NCBI RefSeq assembly: GCF_900450995.1
Contig: NZ_UGHY01000002.1
Span: 1,168,501-1,232,500, forward strand
Length of the DNA stretch: 64,000 nt
Reading direction: 5' to 3'
Origin: Haemophilus parainfluenzae
GTDB lineage: Bacteria > Pseudomonadota > Gammaproteobacteria > Enterobacterales > Pasteurellaceae
Part shown: positions 1 through 10,291 of the stretch, piece by piece
Layout: every line of letters starts with the position of its first letter
How positions within the stretch are numbered: position 1 is the stretch's first letter
Notes under the pieces: generated by a model
The model's input: the letters and a program-made list of their open reading frames with translations, nothing else
What the model was told of the DNA's origin: nothing
The model's database searches: none
Translations under genes and position numbers: made by a program

Positions 1-37
1 TTCACTTCTCCTTGAGTTGGACTAAAGGAGAAGTGAA
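1..37 (-). terminator. Terminator of amino-acid ABC operon
   Basis: A perfect 13-bp inverted repeat (1-13 with 25-37, 11-base loop) lies 10 bases beyond the stop codon of the minus-strand binding-protein gene. Any T-tract would lie left of the window edge, so termination is inferred from the stem and its position. Confidence 0.6.
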
Positions 38-47
38 TGTGGGAGAA

Positions 48-905
48 TTATTTATATTCAACCACGATATCGCTTTCGCTGACGGTATCACCATAAACTG
101 GCAATAAAGTTTTTTCGTAAGCTTGTTTTAAACGACCATCTTTGCCTAAGGTTTGGATTTCGTTGTTTAACCAATTTAACAATTCAGGTGCATCTTTGCG
201 AACAGCTGGCGCAATAACATCTTGATCACCAAAGTTTTTTACGCCCACGGTATAACCTGGATTTTGTTTTGCCCAAGCGAATAAGAAGGTATTGTCGTTA
301 GATAAGGCATCACCACGACCATCACGTAAAGCTTCAAAGGTTTCGGTATTTTGTTCAAATTTCAATAACTTCACATCTGGATAGTTTTTGGTGAAGAAAA
401 TATCAGCCGTGGTGCCTTTATCTACAATTAAAGTTTTGCCTTTTAATTGTTCAAGATCAGTAATGACTGAGCCATCTTTTGAAACGACACCGAGTGCTAC
501 TTTCATATATGGATTAGCAAAATCTACCACTTCTTTACGAGCAGGTGTCACAGTAAAGTTAGCTAAGATAATATCAACTTTCTTAGAAAGTAAGTATTCA
601 GCACGGTTTGCGGCATCCACTAAAACAAACTCTACTTTGTTTTCGTCACCTAATAAGTCTTTACCGATCGCTTTACCAATTTCGACATCAAAGCCTTGGC
701 TTTTACCTTGCGCATCCACATAACCAAATGGTGGTTTATCGCTAAATACACCAATGCGCACTTTGCCATCTTTTTGTATTTGCTCAAGGCTTGAGATTGT
801 TTTTGCTCCGTCTTTAGCTGGTTCTTTATCATTACACGCGGTTAAGCCAAATGCTAAGGTGGCAGTGGCTAAAAGTGCGGTCAATGTTTTAAATGTTTTC
901 TTCAT
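48..905 (-). CDS. Cysteine-type amino-acid ABC transporter substrate-binding lipoprotein
   Basis: A 285-residue periplasmic solute-binding protein of family 3 (SBP_bac_3). A lipoprotein signal with lipobox L-T-A-C places the lipidated Cys at residue 24. The mature part has the two-lobe binding fold with blocks such as IGVFSDKPPFGYVD, ANRAEYL and GTTADIFF. From memory these resemble CjaA-type cysteine-binding proteins more than glutamine or PEB1-type binders, so cysteine is the inferred ligand. I chose the ATG at 905 over an in-frame ATG at 926 because an AGGGA ribosome site sits at the right distance and the signal peptide then starts MKKTF. The start overlaps the end of the ATPase gene by 17 bases, which suggests coupled translation as last gene of a four-gene operon. 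An uptake sequence encodes the TAL part of the signal peptide. Confidence 0.88.
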   Translation of the reverse strand: MKKTFKTLTALLATATLAFGLTACNDKEPAKDGAKTISSLEQIQKDGKVRIGVFSDKPPFGYVDAQGKSQGFDVEIGKAIGKDLLGDENKVEFVLVDAANRAEYLLSKKVDIILANFTVTPARKEVVDFANPYMKVALGVVSKDGSVITDLEQLKGKTLIVDKGTTADIFFTKNYPDVKLLKFEQNTETFEALRDGRGDALSNDNTFLFAWAKQNPGYTVGVKNFGDQDVIAPAVRKDAPELLNWLNNEIQTLGKDGRLKQAYEKTLLPVYGDTVSESDIVVEYK

Positions 906-1653
906 AGTTTGTCCCTCTCGGTTCATAATTTAAGATATTTAAGAATGTTTTCGCACGATCCGTGGTTGGATTCGTGAAGAAATCTTCCGGTTTTGCCTGT
1001 TCAATGATTTTCCCTTTATCCATAAACACAATGCGGTTAGCTACTTGACGGGCGAAGTTCATTTCATGGGTAACAATGAGCATCGTCATACCATCTTTGG
1101 CAAGTCCTAAAATCACATCAAGTACTTCGCGTACCATTTCAGGGTCAAGGGCAGCAGTGACTTCATCGAACAGAATAATTTCAGGGTTCATGCAAAGTGA
1201 ACGCACAATAGCAATTCGCTGTTTTTGCCCACCGGATAATTCACGCGGATAGGCATTTTTTCGGTCATATAGACCTACACGTTTAAGTAACTCATAGGCT
1301 TGTTTTTCAGCTTCTGCGCGATCGCGTTTTTGTACTTTTAAAGGGCCGAGCAAAATATTGTCAATCACTGATAAATGAGCGAATAGTTCATAACTTTGGA
1401 ATACCATCCCAATGCGTTGACGCGCTTTGACCCAAGGAATGTCTTTGCCTAATTCGCCTGCATTTTGCAGCAAAATCTGACCGCACTTTATTTCCTCTAG
1501 CCCATTTAGGCAGCGTAAAAAAGTACTTTTACCACAACCCGATGGACCTAAAATAACGACAACTTCGCCTTTCTCTATAGAAAGATTGATGCCTTTGAGT
1601 GCTTCTACATCACCGTAATTTTTGACGAGGTTTTTAATTTCTAATAGCGCCAT
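889..1653 (-). CDS. Amino-acid ABC transporter ATP-binding protein
   Basis: A 254-residue polar amino-acid importer ATPase of the GlnQ/HisP type. It has Walker A GPSGCGKST at residues 36-44, a Q-loop near 90, the ABC signature LSGGQKQR, and Walker B IILFDEVTAALD followed by the switch His (VTHEM). It energises the two permeases encoded just upstream in the same transcript. It lies 18 bases after the second permease and overlaps the binding-protein gene. Substrate specificity cannot be read from this subunit and is taken from the binding protein. Confidence 0.92.
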   Translation of the reverse strand: MALLEIKNLVKNYGDVEALKGINLSIEKGEVVVILGPSGCGKSTFLRCLNGLEEIKCGQILLQNAGELGKDIPWVKARQRIGMVFQSYELFAHLSVIDNILLGPLKVQKRDRAEAEKQAYELLKRVGLYDRKNAYPRELSGGQKQRIAIVRSLCMNPEIILFDEVTAALDPEMVREVLDVILGLAKDGMTMLIVTHEMNFARQVANRIVFMDKGKIIEQAKPEDFFTNPTTDRAKTFLNILNYEPRGTNYEENI

Positions 1654-1671
1654 GTGTTTTCCTAATTAAAA

Positions 1672-2340
1672 TTAACTTTCCCAACGGGTTTCTAAATAAC
1701 GGGAAAATAAGGATAGCGGGTAACAAATCACAAAATATAAACCGAAAATGACACCATAAATCCAAAGCGCCGCCGATTGATTACTAAATAATGAATGCTC
1801 GATAATTTGTTGACCGACTTTTATCACTTCTACTACACCGATTAACATTGCCAAGGAACTGGTTTTTACCATGCGGGTAAAGAGGTTAATAGCACTTGGT
1901 GTCACACGTTTTAAACTTTGTGGAAGTAAAATATACACAAAGGTTTGAAATGGCGTTAAACCTAAAGCGTAGGCTGATTCCACTTGATGTTTTTCAATGG
2001 AAGTTAATGCGCCACGCACTAAATCCCCCATTTCTGCTGTTCCCCAGAAAATAAACACCAAAATACATACAGAAATGCCATCTAAGTGAATATCAAACCA
2101 TTTTGCCAAACCAAAATACGCGAGAAAAAGTAAGGCTAATAATGGAATAATACGTACAAATTCTAAATAAAAGCGGCAAATGGCTTTGATAATGGGATTT
2201 TTGCTTGTCATGATTACGCCAAAAATCACACCTAAAATACAGGCAAAGAAAACGGAAACGAATGCAATTTCAGCTGTTACCCATAAACCGTTGAGCAGGC
2301 GTTCAATGTTGCTACCTTGGAATAATAACTCAAGCCCCAT
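1672..2340 (-). CDS. Amino-acid ABC transporter permease (second subunit)
   Basis: A 222-residue inner-membrane permease of the HisM/GlnP family with about five membrane segments. The cytoplasmic coupling loop is visible around residues 120-145 (ESAYALGLTPFQTFVYILLPQSL). Such permeases usually work as a pair, and its partner is the gene immediately upstream, whose last codons overlap this start by 11 bases. The family is clear. The substrate is inferred from the operon. Confidence 0.9.
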   Translation of the reverse strand: MGLELLFQGSNIERLLNGLWVTAEIAFVSVFFACILGVIFGVIMTSKNPIIKAICRFYLEFVRIIPLLALLFLAYFGLAKWFDIHLDGISVCILVFIFWGTAEMGDLVRGALTSIEKHQVESAYALGLTPFQTFVYILLPQSLKRVTPSAINLFTRMVKTSSLAMLIGVVEVIKVGQQIIEHSLFSNQSAALWIYGVIFGLYFVICYPLSLFSRYLETRWES

Positions 2341-2989
2341 ATTTTGCTCTCCGAGTACGACGTTCTAAATGACCGATGAACAGAGACATCGGTAATAGAA
2401 TGATCAAATAAAACACCACTAGTAAAAATAAGGCTTCATTGGTTTTGTAATCGAGACCGATGACTTCTTTCGCTACAAACATGAGTTCGGCTACGGCAAC
2501 GGCACTGATCACTGAGGTTTCTTTCATTAAGAACAAGCAATTTGCGCCGATTGCAGGTGTGGCAATCGCAAAGGCTTGCGGGAAAATCACATAGCGAAAA
2601 GCTTGAAAAGGGGTGAGACCAATACTTAAGGCTGATTCAATTTGTCCTTTTGATACGGCTTCCAGACCACCACGAAAGGCTTCTGCCATATAGCTTCCAC
2701 CTAAAAATGCCAGGCCGATAATGCCGCAAGTAAACCCATCTAATTTCAGGCCAATTTTAGACAGCCCAAAATAGAGAAAAAATACTTGAATCAATAAAGG
2801 CGTATTACGAGAAAGCTCGATATAGCCTTTTACTAACCAAGTTAATGATTTGACTTTGTAGGTGGTAATCACCGCACAAATCACACCAATCACTAGCGAC
2901 AATAAAATGCCCCAAAAGGCAAGATGAAGCGTCATCAGCGTGGCATGAATAAAACGTGGGGTGACGCTTAAAATATAATCCCAATTCAT
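2330..2989 (-). CDS. Amino-acid ABC transporter permease (first subunit)
   Basis: A 219-residue inner-membrane permease of the HisM/GlnP family and the first gene of the ABC operon. It has an N-terminal membrane segment, a conserved ELSRNTPLL loop, and the coupling motif ESALSIGLTPFQAFRYVIFP near residues 135-155. It presumably forms a heterodimer with the next gene. The operon promoter should lie in 2990-3110, where the minus strand is AT-rich, but I could not pick a convincing -35/-10 pair. Confidence 0.9.
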   Translation of the reverse strand: MNWDYILSVTPRFIHATLMTLHLAFWGILLSLVIGVICAVITTYKVKSLTWLVKGYIELSRNTPLLIQVFFLYFGLSKIGLKLDGFTCGIIGLAFLGGSYMAEAFRGGLEAVSKGQIESALSIGLTPFQAFRYVIFPQAFAIATPAIGANCLFLMKETSVISAVAVAELMFVAKEVIGLDYKTNEALFLLVVFYLIILLPMSLFIGHLERRTRRAKYGA

Positions 2990-3129
2990 TTTTTATAATT
3001 TGATCGTTTGCGTAACGATATAGTAAAAAATTTTGAATCGGTGAGAAAAGAATGGAAATGCATTATTTATAATGAAATGTAATAAGGGATGTGTTTTAAA
3101 TTAGCTTGGCAATAGATAAATAATAAAAA

Positions 3130-3153
3130 GACGGGGCTTTATTTAGCCCCGTC
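3130..3153 (-). terminator. Rho-independent terminator of the hem operon
   Basis: A 9-bp GC-rich stem (3130-3138 with 3145-3153, 6-base loop) is followed on the minus strand by CTTTTTATTATTTA. It begins 11 bases after the hemY stop codon, so it ends hemC-D-X-Y transcription. Confidence 0.85.
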
Positions 3154-3163
3154 GTTGTTTATT

Positions 3164-4450
3164 TTAATCACGTTTCGCAATAAGTGCGGTTGGTTCTTCG
3201 TCTGTTTTTGGTTCATCTTGTATTTCAGCCGGTTTATCTTGAATAGACATGGCTGATTTTAAACTGTCCTGACGAATTTTTTCCGCTGCTGCTTTGTCGC
3301 CAGCTTGTTCGAACACATAAGATGCCATCATGACATCATTTGGTTGAAGCTGAGTTGGGCAAGCAGTGACTTCTTTAAATGCTTCTGCTGCTTTAGCGAA
3401 ATCGTTATTACGCACATAAAGATAGCCTAATGCACGATTGAGACAACAACGTTGGCTTTCATCCGCACGTTTTGCGCGTTTTTCCACTAACTTGAGTAGT
3501 TTGCTGTTATCTTCTGCTTGTAAACGAGTGATTTGCGTGCAAAGTTCAGGGCTGATTGGGGTGTTATCACCCAATTTTTTCATGATTTCAAGCGTGAATT
3601 CATAAGCTGACTCATGGTCGTTGCAATCAATCAAACGTTGAATTAAAGCTGTTTTTAACTCTAAGTCATTGCGACGACGGCGTGGTTGAGCTTCCCACCA
3701 TGCAAGCAGACCTTCAACGCCTTCTTCATTCATTTTCTCATCTAACAAGCCATTTTCTGTTTCTTGTTGAAGCGCTTTAAATTCTTCAGCTGAGAATAAT
3801 CCAGAACCTTCGATTAAATCTAAGATGCCATCAAGAGCTTGATAAGCTTTGGAGCGGCTATAAATTTCAGCAGCAAGTTTTAATACTTCTTTGTTGCGAT
3901 CTGACATTTCAAGCAAACTGTCAACCGAACTGCGCGCAGCCGGTAATTTATTTTGTTGTAATAAAATACGGGTGCGAGCAATTTCGACGACTAGGTTATC
4001 TGAGCCAGCAAGCTCCGTCGCTTCAATTAAATAACGGTTTGCACTGAATTCATCACCGCGTTGCTGTGCAGCTTCAGCCGCTTTAATCAGATTTAATACT
4101 GGCTCGGCAGAATGTTTTGCGTTTTTACCAATCAGTTTTTCTGCTTTGGCATAATCGCCTTCATTCATTTTCATCAAGCCTTCAAGGGTTTGACGCTGTG
4201 CTTTTACACGTTTACGGCGAGAGAACCAGTTATAGGTATTGCTACTTAAACGGAAGAAACGGGTAACAATCCATTCTAATGTATAAATCACCGCAAGTGT
4301 CACCACAAAGAAAATGACTAATGTGGTGAGCGACATTTCATATATAGTGTTTGCCGTTTCAATTCTGACATAACCTTGCTGACCAGAGAGGTAAGGCCCA
4401 GCAATCAATCCGGCAAGTAAGGCGATCATTAAAAAGAGAACTCTAAACAT
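3164..4450 (-). CDS. hemY: HemY family membrane TPR protein
   Basis: A 428-residue inner-membrane protein with two N-terminal membrane segments (about residues 1-22 and 40-62), the HemY N-terminal domain, and a long helical TPR-like region ([34 protein letters not shown]). The gene sits downstream of hemX in the conserved enterobacterial and Pasteurellaceae hem cluster. Its exact biochemical role is not established. It is not the Gram-positive HemY oxidase despite the shared name. The Lys/Glu-rich C-terminus is low complexity. The 9-base gap to hemX supports one transcript. Confidence 0.88.
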   Translation of the reverse strand: MFRVLFLMIALLAGLIAGPYLSGQQGYVRIETANTIYEMSLTTLVIFFVVTLAVIYTLEWIVTRFFRLSSNTYNWFSRRKRVKAQRQTLEGLMKMNEGDYAKAEKLIGKNAKHSAEPVLNLIKAAEAAQQRGDEFSANRYLIEATELAGSDNLVVEIARTRILLQQNKLPAARSSVDSLLEMSDRNKEVLKLAAEIYSRSKAYQALDGILDLIEGSGLFSAEEFKALQQETENGLLDEKMNEEGVEGLLAWWEAQPRRRRNDLELKTALIQRLIDCNDHESAYEFTLEIMKKLGDNTPISPELCTQITRLQAEDNSKLLKLVEKRAKRADESQRCCLNRALGYLYVRNNDFAKAAEAFKEVTACPTQLQPNDVMMASYVFEQAGDKAAAEKIRQDSLKSAMSIQDKPAEIQDEPKTDEEPTALIAKRD

Positions 4451-4459
4451 TATCTATCC

Positions 4460-5758
4460 TTATTGTTGGGGTTTGGTTGCCGGTTGTGCAGCTGGTGCTT
4501 CAGCGGGTTTTTCTTCAGCTTTTGACTCTTCTGCTTTCGCTTCTGGTGCTGGTTTTACTTCTTCTTTTCTTGGTGAATTATCGATTGCCTTTTCTGCTTC
4601 GATTTCAATTTTTTGCACATCTAAAGGAGTACGATTTAAGTACTTATCAAGCATACTTAAGCTTTGTAATTGGCTTGGTACATCCACATAGATAGATAAT
4701 TCAGATAATTCATCCACTGATTTTAAGAAACTTTGAGTCACTTCAGCATTGGTATCAAAATAGCTACGAATCCAAGATGCAACGGCTTCTAAAGATTGTT
4801 TATAAAGTTCGTTTTGCTGACGAGGGACAGCCATAATCGCTAATTGTAAGCGTAAACGAATGTTTTCACGTAAGTAGATATCTTGGTTTGGTGCTAATAA
4901 TTCTTTGCGATCTGCACCGTGTTTCGGTGAAATACGAATAAAGTGATTCAAGAATGAGGTCGCACTTTTTTCAGCATTTTCTGCCCAGTCAGATAGGGAA
5001 TCGGATAGTTTTGTTGCATTTTGGTCATCACCGAAATTCACATCTAGCACTGGTAACTCATCAACCGTATTGGCTAATTGAGATAATTTTTGCATGACAG
5101 CGTTTTGATCGATTCCTGTGACGGAGAGAAGTTGTTTTAGATCTTGATTGATAGCACTACGGATAGCCGCGGATTGTGAGTTGTTCACTTTCGCAAGGGT
5201 TTCATCAGTGAGTTTTAAGAGTGAAACCGCTGTGTCTACATCATTATCTAACACTAATTTACGCAATGCATTGTTGAGCAAGAAATCAGCTTCTGAGAAT
5301 AACCAATCAGTAGGTTGCTGAGCATTAGCTTGCGCGCTCACTTTATTGATTTGTGATTGTAAGCCAACTAACTCATGTGATTTGGCATTGATGAGCTCTT
5401 CTACTTGCGCAATTTTGTTTTGCGTTGCTTTATTCGCAGACTCTAATTGAGCAAGCTGTGTAGTATCAAATTTTACTTCTTGAGCAGGTGCTGAAACCAC
5501 CGTTTTATTATTAATTTGAGCTTCAAGTGCGGTCAATTTTTGTTGGAATTCATCCACTTTTTGTTGGCCAAAATAATAACCTGCACCACCCACGCCAAGT
5601 GCAATGAGAATAGCCAATAAACTTAATCCAGTACCACTTTTCTTCACAACGGTTTGTGTACGTGGCGCAACAGGCTCGCGATCTTCGGTTTGAATTTCCA
5701 CTGCATCTGTTTCTTGGATTTCATCTGTCGTTTCAGGGGTTAATTTCTCTTTCGCCAT
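4460..5758 (-). CDS. hemX: HemX family membrane protein
   Basis: A 432-residue protein of the HemX family, often annotated as uroporphyrinogen-III C-methyltransferase although it has no methyltransferase motifs. The cytoplasmic N-terminus is acidic and rich in Thr and Glu. One membrane segment lies near residues 44-65 (LSLLAILIALGVGGAGYYFG), then a coiled coil near 70-145 and the helical HemX domain. The tail is a low-complexity Ala/Glu/Pro/Lys stretch from about 395 to the end. It lies between hemD and hemY with 9-base gaps. Function in haem synthesis is inferred from linkage only. Confidence 0.88.
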   Translation of the reverse strand: MAKEKLTPETTDEIQETDAVEIQTEDREPVAPRTQTVVKKSGTGLSLLAILIALGVGGAGYYFGQQKVDEFQQKLTALEAQINNKTVVSAPAQEVKFDTTQLAQLESANKATQNKIAQVEELINAKSHELVGLQSQINKVSAQANAQQPTDWLFSEADFLLNNALRKLVLDNDVDTAVSLLKLTDETLAKVNNSQSAAIRSAINQDLKQLLSVTGIDQNAVMQKLSQLANTVDELPVLDVNFGDDQNATKLSDSLSDWAENAEKSATSFLNHFIRISPKHGADRKELLAPNQDIYLRENIRLRLQLAIMAVPRQQNELYKQSLEAVASWIRSYFDTNAEVTQSFLKSVDELSELSIYVDVPSQLQSLSMLDKYLNRTPLDVQKIEIEAEKAIDNSPRKEEVKPAPEAKAEESKAEEKPAEAPAAQPATKPQQ

Positions 5759-5767
5759 ATCTTTTCC

Positions 5768-6529
5768 TTAGTGAGAAAGGGGAGTTACTTCATTAAGTAA
5801 GGTATTAAGTAAACTTTGATTGTCCGCACCAGCGGAAACCACCACATTATGCCAACCTTGTTGTACTGCAACATCCGCAATGCGTTGACTTACCGTGACT
5901 AAACAGCAATTTTTTAGCCAATTTTGTTCATTTTCAGGCACAAATTCGATTAACGCCTGCAAAATTTCAAGGCTTGTTACTACAAGGGTTTGCACACCAG
6001 AACGAATACAAATACTGGTTTGCTCTTCGTTATTATAACTAATCGGCGTGCGTTGGTAACATTCGACTGTCTCAACAGTTGCACCGTGTAGTGTGGCCTG
6101 TTCACGTAGTAATTCTCGTCCACCGTTGCCACGTAAAATTAACAAGTTTTTATCTGTTAATTCTGCCATTTGCGGTAAATTTAATACACCTTCAGTATTT
6201 TCCGATGTAATTGGATAACGAACAGTGCATTCAGTTTGACAGGAAAAATGCTGTGCCGTTCTATGTCCAACTGTAAAGTATTGTAAATCTTGACGCCAGC
6301 TAAAGCCAATATCTTTCAGGGTTTTATCTGCAAAATCGACTGCACTTTTTGAAACCAAAAACACATAATCACCACTTTTTAGCTGATTAAGTTTCGTCGG
6401 TAATTGTGCTAACTCGGCACCCGCCTCAATAGAAAGCAAAGGCAAATGCAAGGCTACCACACCGGCTTGATTCAGCTGGTCAACTAGGGCTTTTCCTCGT
6501 TGATCGGGGCGGGTGACTAGTACAGCCAT
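5768..6529 (-). CDS. hemD: Uroporphyrinogen-III synthase
   Basis: A 253-residue two-lobed HemD enzyme that cyclises hydroxymethylbilane to uroporphyrinogen III with inversion of ring D. The N-terminal VTRPDQRG motif, the YVFLVSKSAVDF block and the late LVTVSQRIADVA block fit the family, which is diverse in sequence. Length is typical (about 250). The substrate comes from HemC, encoded directly upstream with a 9-base gap. Context makes the call secure. Confidence 0.92.
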   Translation of the reverse strand: MAVLVTRPDQRGKALVDQLNQAGVVALHLPLLSIEAGAELAQLPTKLNQLKSGDYVFLVSKSAVDFADKTLKDIGFSWRQDLQYFTVGHRTAQHFSCQTECTVRYPITSENTEGVLNLPQMAELTDKNLLILRGNGGRELLREQATLHGATVETVECYQRTPISYNNEEQTSICIRSGVQTLVVTSLEILQALIEFVPENEQNWLKNCCLVTVSQRIADVAVQQGWHNVVVSAGADNQSLLNTLLNEVTPLSH

Positions 6530-6538
6530 GGTGATTTC

Positions 6539-7471
6539 CTATGCTGAGTAAATCTTCGCCAGAATCTTATCTGCGCCCTGTGCTAGAAGTTGTTCAGCAA
6601 TGGTCACGCCTAATGCTTCGGCATTTTCAACCGCACTTTTACCTTCCGCACGAATAATCGCAGAGCCATCAGTTTCTCCGACGAGTGCACGCAAGAAAAC
6701 TTCGCCATTTTGCTCAATGGCATAGCCACCTATTGGCACTTGGCAACCACCTTGTAAGCGGGTATTCATTGCACGCTCAGCCAAAACACAAGTCGTCGTG
6801 GTGGCATCGGAAAGTGGAGCAAGCAATGCTTTCACTTCTTCATCATCAACACGGCACTCAATGCCTACCGCGCCTTGTCCGGCAGCCGGTAACGACTGTT
6901 CTACTTCAATAAATGAGGTAATACGTTCCGCTAACCCTAAACGAATTAAGCCAGCTGAGGCTAAAATAATGGCATCGTATTCGCCATTGTCTAATTTACT
7001 TAATCGGGTTCCCACATTGCCACGCAAGGAGCGGATATCAAGATCAGGGCGTGATTGTTTTAATTGGCATTGACGACGTAAGCTTGATGTTCCAACAATG
7101 GCGCCTTGTGGTAATTCATCTAATGAACGGTATGTATTAGACACGAAAGCATCTCGCGGATCTTCACGTTTACAGATCACACTTAAGCCTAGACCTTCTG
7201 GAAATTCCATCGGTACATCTTTCATTGAATGGACGGCAATATCGGCACGTTTTTCAAGTAAAGCGTTTTCTAACTCTTTAACAAATAAGCCTTTTCCACC
7301 AATTTTAGCCAAAGGGGAATCTAAGATTACATCACCTTTTGTCACCATCGGAACTAATTCAACAGAAAGTGTTGGGTGAAATTGTTCTAATTGATCTTTT
7401 ACAAAATTTGCCTGCCAAAGGGCTAAAGGGCTTTGACGAGTCGCAATTTTTAAGGTTTTAAGCACTGCCAT
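6539..7471 (-). CDS. hemC: Porphobilinogen deaminase (hydroxymethylbilane synthase)
   Basis: A 310-residue enzyme that joins four porphobilinogen molecules into hydroxymethylbilane. It shows the [13 protein letters not shown]-terminus, the active-site loop [23 protein letters not shown] and [11 protein letters not shown]. The cofactor Cys lies in [14 protein letters not shown] near residue 243 and carries the dipyrromethane. It is the first gene of the minus-strand hem operon, divergent from cyaA across 136 bases, the same arrangement as in enterobacteria. Confidence 0.96.
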   Translation of the reverse strand: MAVLKTLKIATRQSPLALWQANFVKDQLEQFHPTLSVELVPMVTKGDVILDSPLAKIGGKGLFVKELENALLEKRADIAVHSMKDVPMEFPEGLGLSVICKREDPRDAFVSNTYRSLDELPQGAIVGTSSLRRQCQLKQSRPDLDIRSLRGNVGTRLSKLDNGEYDAIILASAGLIRLGLAERITSFIEVEQSLPAAGQGAVGIECRVDDEEVKALLAPLSDATTTTCVLAERAMNTRLQGGCQVPIGGYAIEQNGEVFLRALVGETDGSAIIRAEGKSAVENAEALGVTIAEQLLAQGADKILAKIYSA

Positions 7472-7607
7472 AAATACCGCTGATTTTAAATAGAAATATG
7501 CCCTATGCTACCATTTTTAGGGCAAAAAGTCAGATCATTTAAATTTTTGATTTCCGACTAGGTAAGTGGTACATTAACGCCAATTATTTGGTCATAGGTA
7601 GGAAGCC

Positions 7608-10112
7608 TTGAAATACGATTTCACTCAAGCCCGAAAATGTATTGAAACATTAGACAAGCGTCGTTTTGATCGAGCATTATTGGGCTCAGGTGATGCATTC
7701 CGACACATCGTTTCTTTAGTGCCGCTGTTGTTGCATCTTAATCATCCTGCTCTGCCGGGTTATGTGGAAGATGCCCCAGCAGGCATTGCCGATTTTACTC
7801 TTTCTAATTATCAACAAAATTTTCTCTCAAAAGAACATCCCGAACTTGCCGAAGACGTGCAAAGTGCGGTCAATTCTGATGCTGTTTTTGTACCGATCTT
7901 AGGTATTTATGTGATGGGTAGTTTTGGCTCCATTAGCCAAACTTCAGCTTCGGATTTGGATATTTGGATCTGCCATCAAGATGATTTATCTGAACAAGAT
8001 CAGCAGCGCTTAGCGGAAAAAACGAAGAAAATCAGCCAATGGGCATCCACATTTCATGTGGAAATACATTTCTATTTGATGACACAACAACGTTTCCGTA
8101 ACGAACGTTATTCCGATCCGCTAACTAAAGAAAATAGCGGTTCAGCTCAATATATGTTGCTGTTGGAAGAATTTTATCGCTCTGCTGTACGTCTAGCGGG
8201 TAAACCATTATTGTGGCTGCACTTGTGGGTGGAAGATGAAAAGCAATATGAGGCCGAAGTTGCGCGTTTAGTCGCGGCTGGTGAGCTTAATTTAAATGAT
8301 TGGGTGGATTTTGGCGGATTAGGGCAATTCTCTGCGAGCGAATATTTCGGTGCAAGCTTATGGCAACTTTATAAAGGTATTGATTCACCTTATAAATCGG
8401 TGATGAAAATCTTGTTGTTGGAAACCTATGCCCAAGAATACCCAAATGCCCAGTTAATTGCTCGCCAATTTAAAGAGGATTTGCTTTCTGGCCATAGCAC
8501 CGCTATACATCATTTCGATCCTTATATTGCGATTTTAGAGAGAATTAGCCAATATTTGACCGCACATTCAGAATTTAAGCGTCTTGATTTTGTACGTTCT
8601 TGTTTTTACGTGAAAGCCACAGAAGACTTTGCGTTATATCACGCTTCAAACTGGCGTATTTCTTATATGAAAATGATGGCCCAAGAATGGGGCTGGTCAA
8701 AAGAACGTATTGAAGAATTAGATCAGCGCCCAAATTGGAAAATCAAACGGGTGAAAGAAAGTCACAATAATTTGGTAAATTTCTTAATGATGAGTTATCG
8801 AAATCTAGTGGATTTTGCACGCAAACATAAAATTAATTCTAGCGTGATTCCGCAAGATATTACGGTGCTTTCTCGCAAACTTTATACAGCCTTTGAAGAA
8901 TTGCCGGGTAAAATTACGTTACTAAACTCACAAATTTCCCATAACTTAACAGAAGAACACCTAACGTTCATCGAAGTTCACGGCAATAAGCGCTTTAAAG
9001 ATGGGTGGTATATGGTTAATCAGCCGCCACACCACATTATGTTCTCGAAAGAACGTGTGATTGAATACGGTGAAAGTTTAAATCAAGTCGTCGCATGGGC
9101 TTATTTTAATCGTTTGCTGACGGCTGAAACTCGTTTGCATCTAATCAGTCAAAATATCGACCAACTCAATTTACGTAATTTTGTGGCTGATTTACGATTG
9201 TTTTTCCCGCATACAAATGGTCAAACTCCTACAAATGAGGCACTTTCTTCGCAGTGTGAAATCCGAGATTTGTTTATTGCAGTGAACTTAGTGAATGATC
9301 CAACAGCACAAGTTGAAGAGCTTAAATCAAATATTTCGCCAAGTGATTTATTCAGTTTTGGTCAGTTAGAACAGAGTTTGGTCGGAAGCATTGATTTCAC
9401 TTACCGTAATGTGTGGAATGAAATTCGGACTTTACATTTTGAAGGGCAGAATGCGATTTTGCTTGCCTTAAAAGTGCTTTCTAATAAAATTGGTCAAGGT
9501 GTGAATCAGCCTCGTTCTGTACAGGTTTTCTGTTACAGTAAACACTACAACCGCACATTACGAAACTTGGTGAGCGTACTTGTAAACCGTTGTATCAGCA
9601 TTCAATTAGGTGATAGTCGCCCAACAATGCATTCCCGTTTACGAGTGGCTGGGAAAAACTGGCAATTCTTCTTTGAAGAAAAAGGGATTAGCTTGCAACC
9701 GATTGACGGTGGAAAAGAAAGTGCGGTCAATTTTGAAGACGTTTTACCAACTCAGTTAGAAGAGAAAGAAACTATTCCTGAAACACGCCGATATCCACCT
9801 GAAATTGATTTATTTGCCAGTGAAGGATTTTTACAGTTCTTCTTTGAAGATAATGCCGATAATAGCTTTAATGTTTATTTGTTAGATGAAAAGAATCGCC
9901 TCGAGATTTATCGTCAATGCGAGGGCTTAAAAGATGATAAAGTTCGTGAAGTAAATCAGATTTATCAATCACTCGGCTCGAAAGATTGTAAAAATCCGTA
10001 TAAAATGGTGCAACGGAATTTTAATTACCCGCAATTTTATCAATTGCATCCGACAGAAAGTGGCATGCGTATTATGCCGTTCAAATTTAAAAGCAAAAGG
10101 ACTTGCGAATAG
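7608..10112 (+). CDS. cyaA: Adenylate cyclase, class I
   Basis: An 834-residue class I adenylate cyclase that makes cAMP for the CRP regulon and for competence in Haemophilus. The N-terminal catalytic half has the nucleotidyltransferase signature GSFGSISQTSASDLDIW near residue 105. The C-terminal regulatory half follows. The start is TTG at 7608, preceded by TAGGAAG at good spacing. A weak TTG start is also used by E. coli cyaA and limits expression. An uptake sequence lies in frame near 7859. The gene diverges from hemC. Confidence 0.95.
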   Translation: MKYDFTQARKCIETLDKRRFDRALLGSGDAFRHIVSLVPLLLHLNHPALPGYVEDAPAGIADFTLSNYQQNFLSKEHPELAEDVQSAVNSDAVFVPILGIYVMGSFGSISQTSASDLDIWICHQDDLSEQDQQRLAEKTKKISQWASTFHVEIHFYLMTQQRFRNERYSDPLTKENSGSAQYMLLLEEFYRSAVRLAGKPLLWLHLWVEDEKQYEAEVARLVAAGELNLNDWVDFGGLGQFSASEYFGASLWQLYKGIDSPYKSVMKILLLETYAQEYPNAQLIARQFKEDLLSGHSTAIHHFDPYIAILERISQYLTAHSEFKRLDFVRSCFYVKATEDFALYHASNWRISYMKMMAQEWGWSKERIEELDQRPNWKIKRVKESHNNLVNFLMMSYRNLVDFARKHKINSSVIPQDITVLSRKLYTAFEELPGKITLLNSQISHNLTEEHLTFIEVHGNKRFKDGWYMVNQPPHHIMFSKERVIEYGESLNQVVAWAYFNRLLTAETRLHLISQNIDQLNLRNFVADLRLFFPHTNGQTPTNEALSSQCEIRDLFIAVNLVNDPTAQVEELKSNISPSDLFSFGQLEQSLVGSIDFTYRNVWNEIRTLHFEGQNAILLALKVLSNKIGQGVNQPRSVQVFCYSKHYNRTLRNLVSVLVNRCISIQLGDSRPTMHSRLRVAGKNWQFFFEEKGISLQPIDGGKESAVNFEDVLPTQLEEKETIPETRRYPPEIDLFASEGFLQFFFEDNADNSFNVYLLDEKNRLEIYRQCEGLKDDKVREVNQIYQSLGSKDCKNPYKMVQRNFNYPQFYQLHPTESGMRIMPFKFKSKRTCE

Positions 10113-10131
10113 CTAAATCAAAAAGCATTGT

Positions 10132-10145
10132 TTGAGATAAATCAA
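10132..10145 (+). promoter_or_regulatory. Candidate FNR-type operator upstream of narP
   Basis: TTGAG-ATAA-ATCAA matches the FNR consensus TTGAT-N4-ATCAA with one mismatch. It lies 146 bases upstream of the narP ATG in a 179-base gap after cyaA. It could also serve CRP, whose half-sites overlap in sequence. Confidence 0.4.
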
Positions 10146-10291
10146 ATTTATCTGCAAATTATGTATTGGAAAATAGGCAAAATCCCGATAGAATCCCTCG
10201 TTCGAAAATCTATTGAGAAATAATCTAAGGCTGTGGACGTTTTCGCCTTCAGGCAATAGAATGTTCGTCCGCTTATCTCTTGGAGAATATT

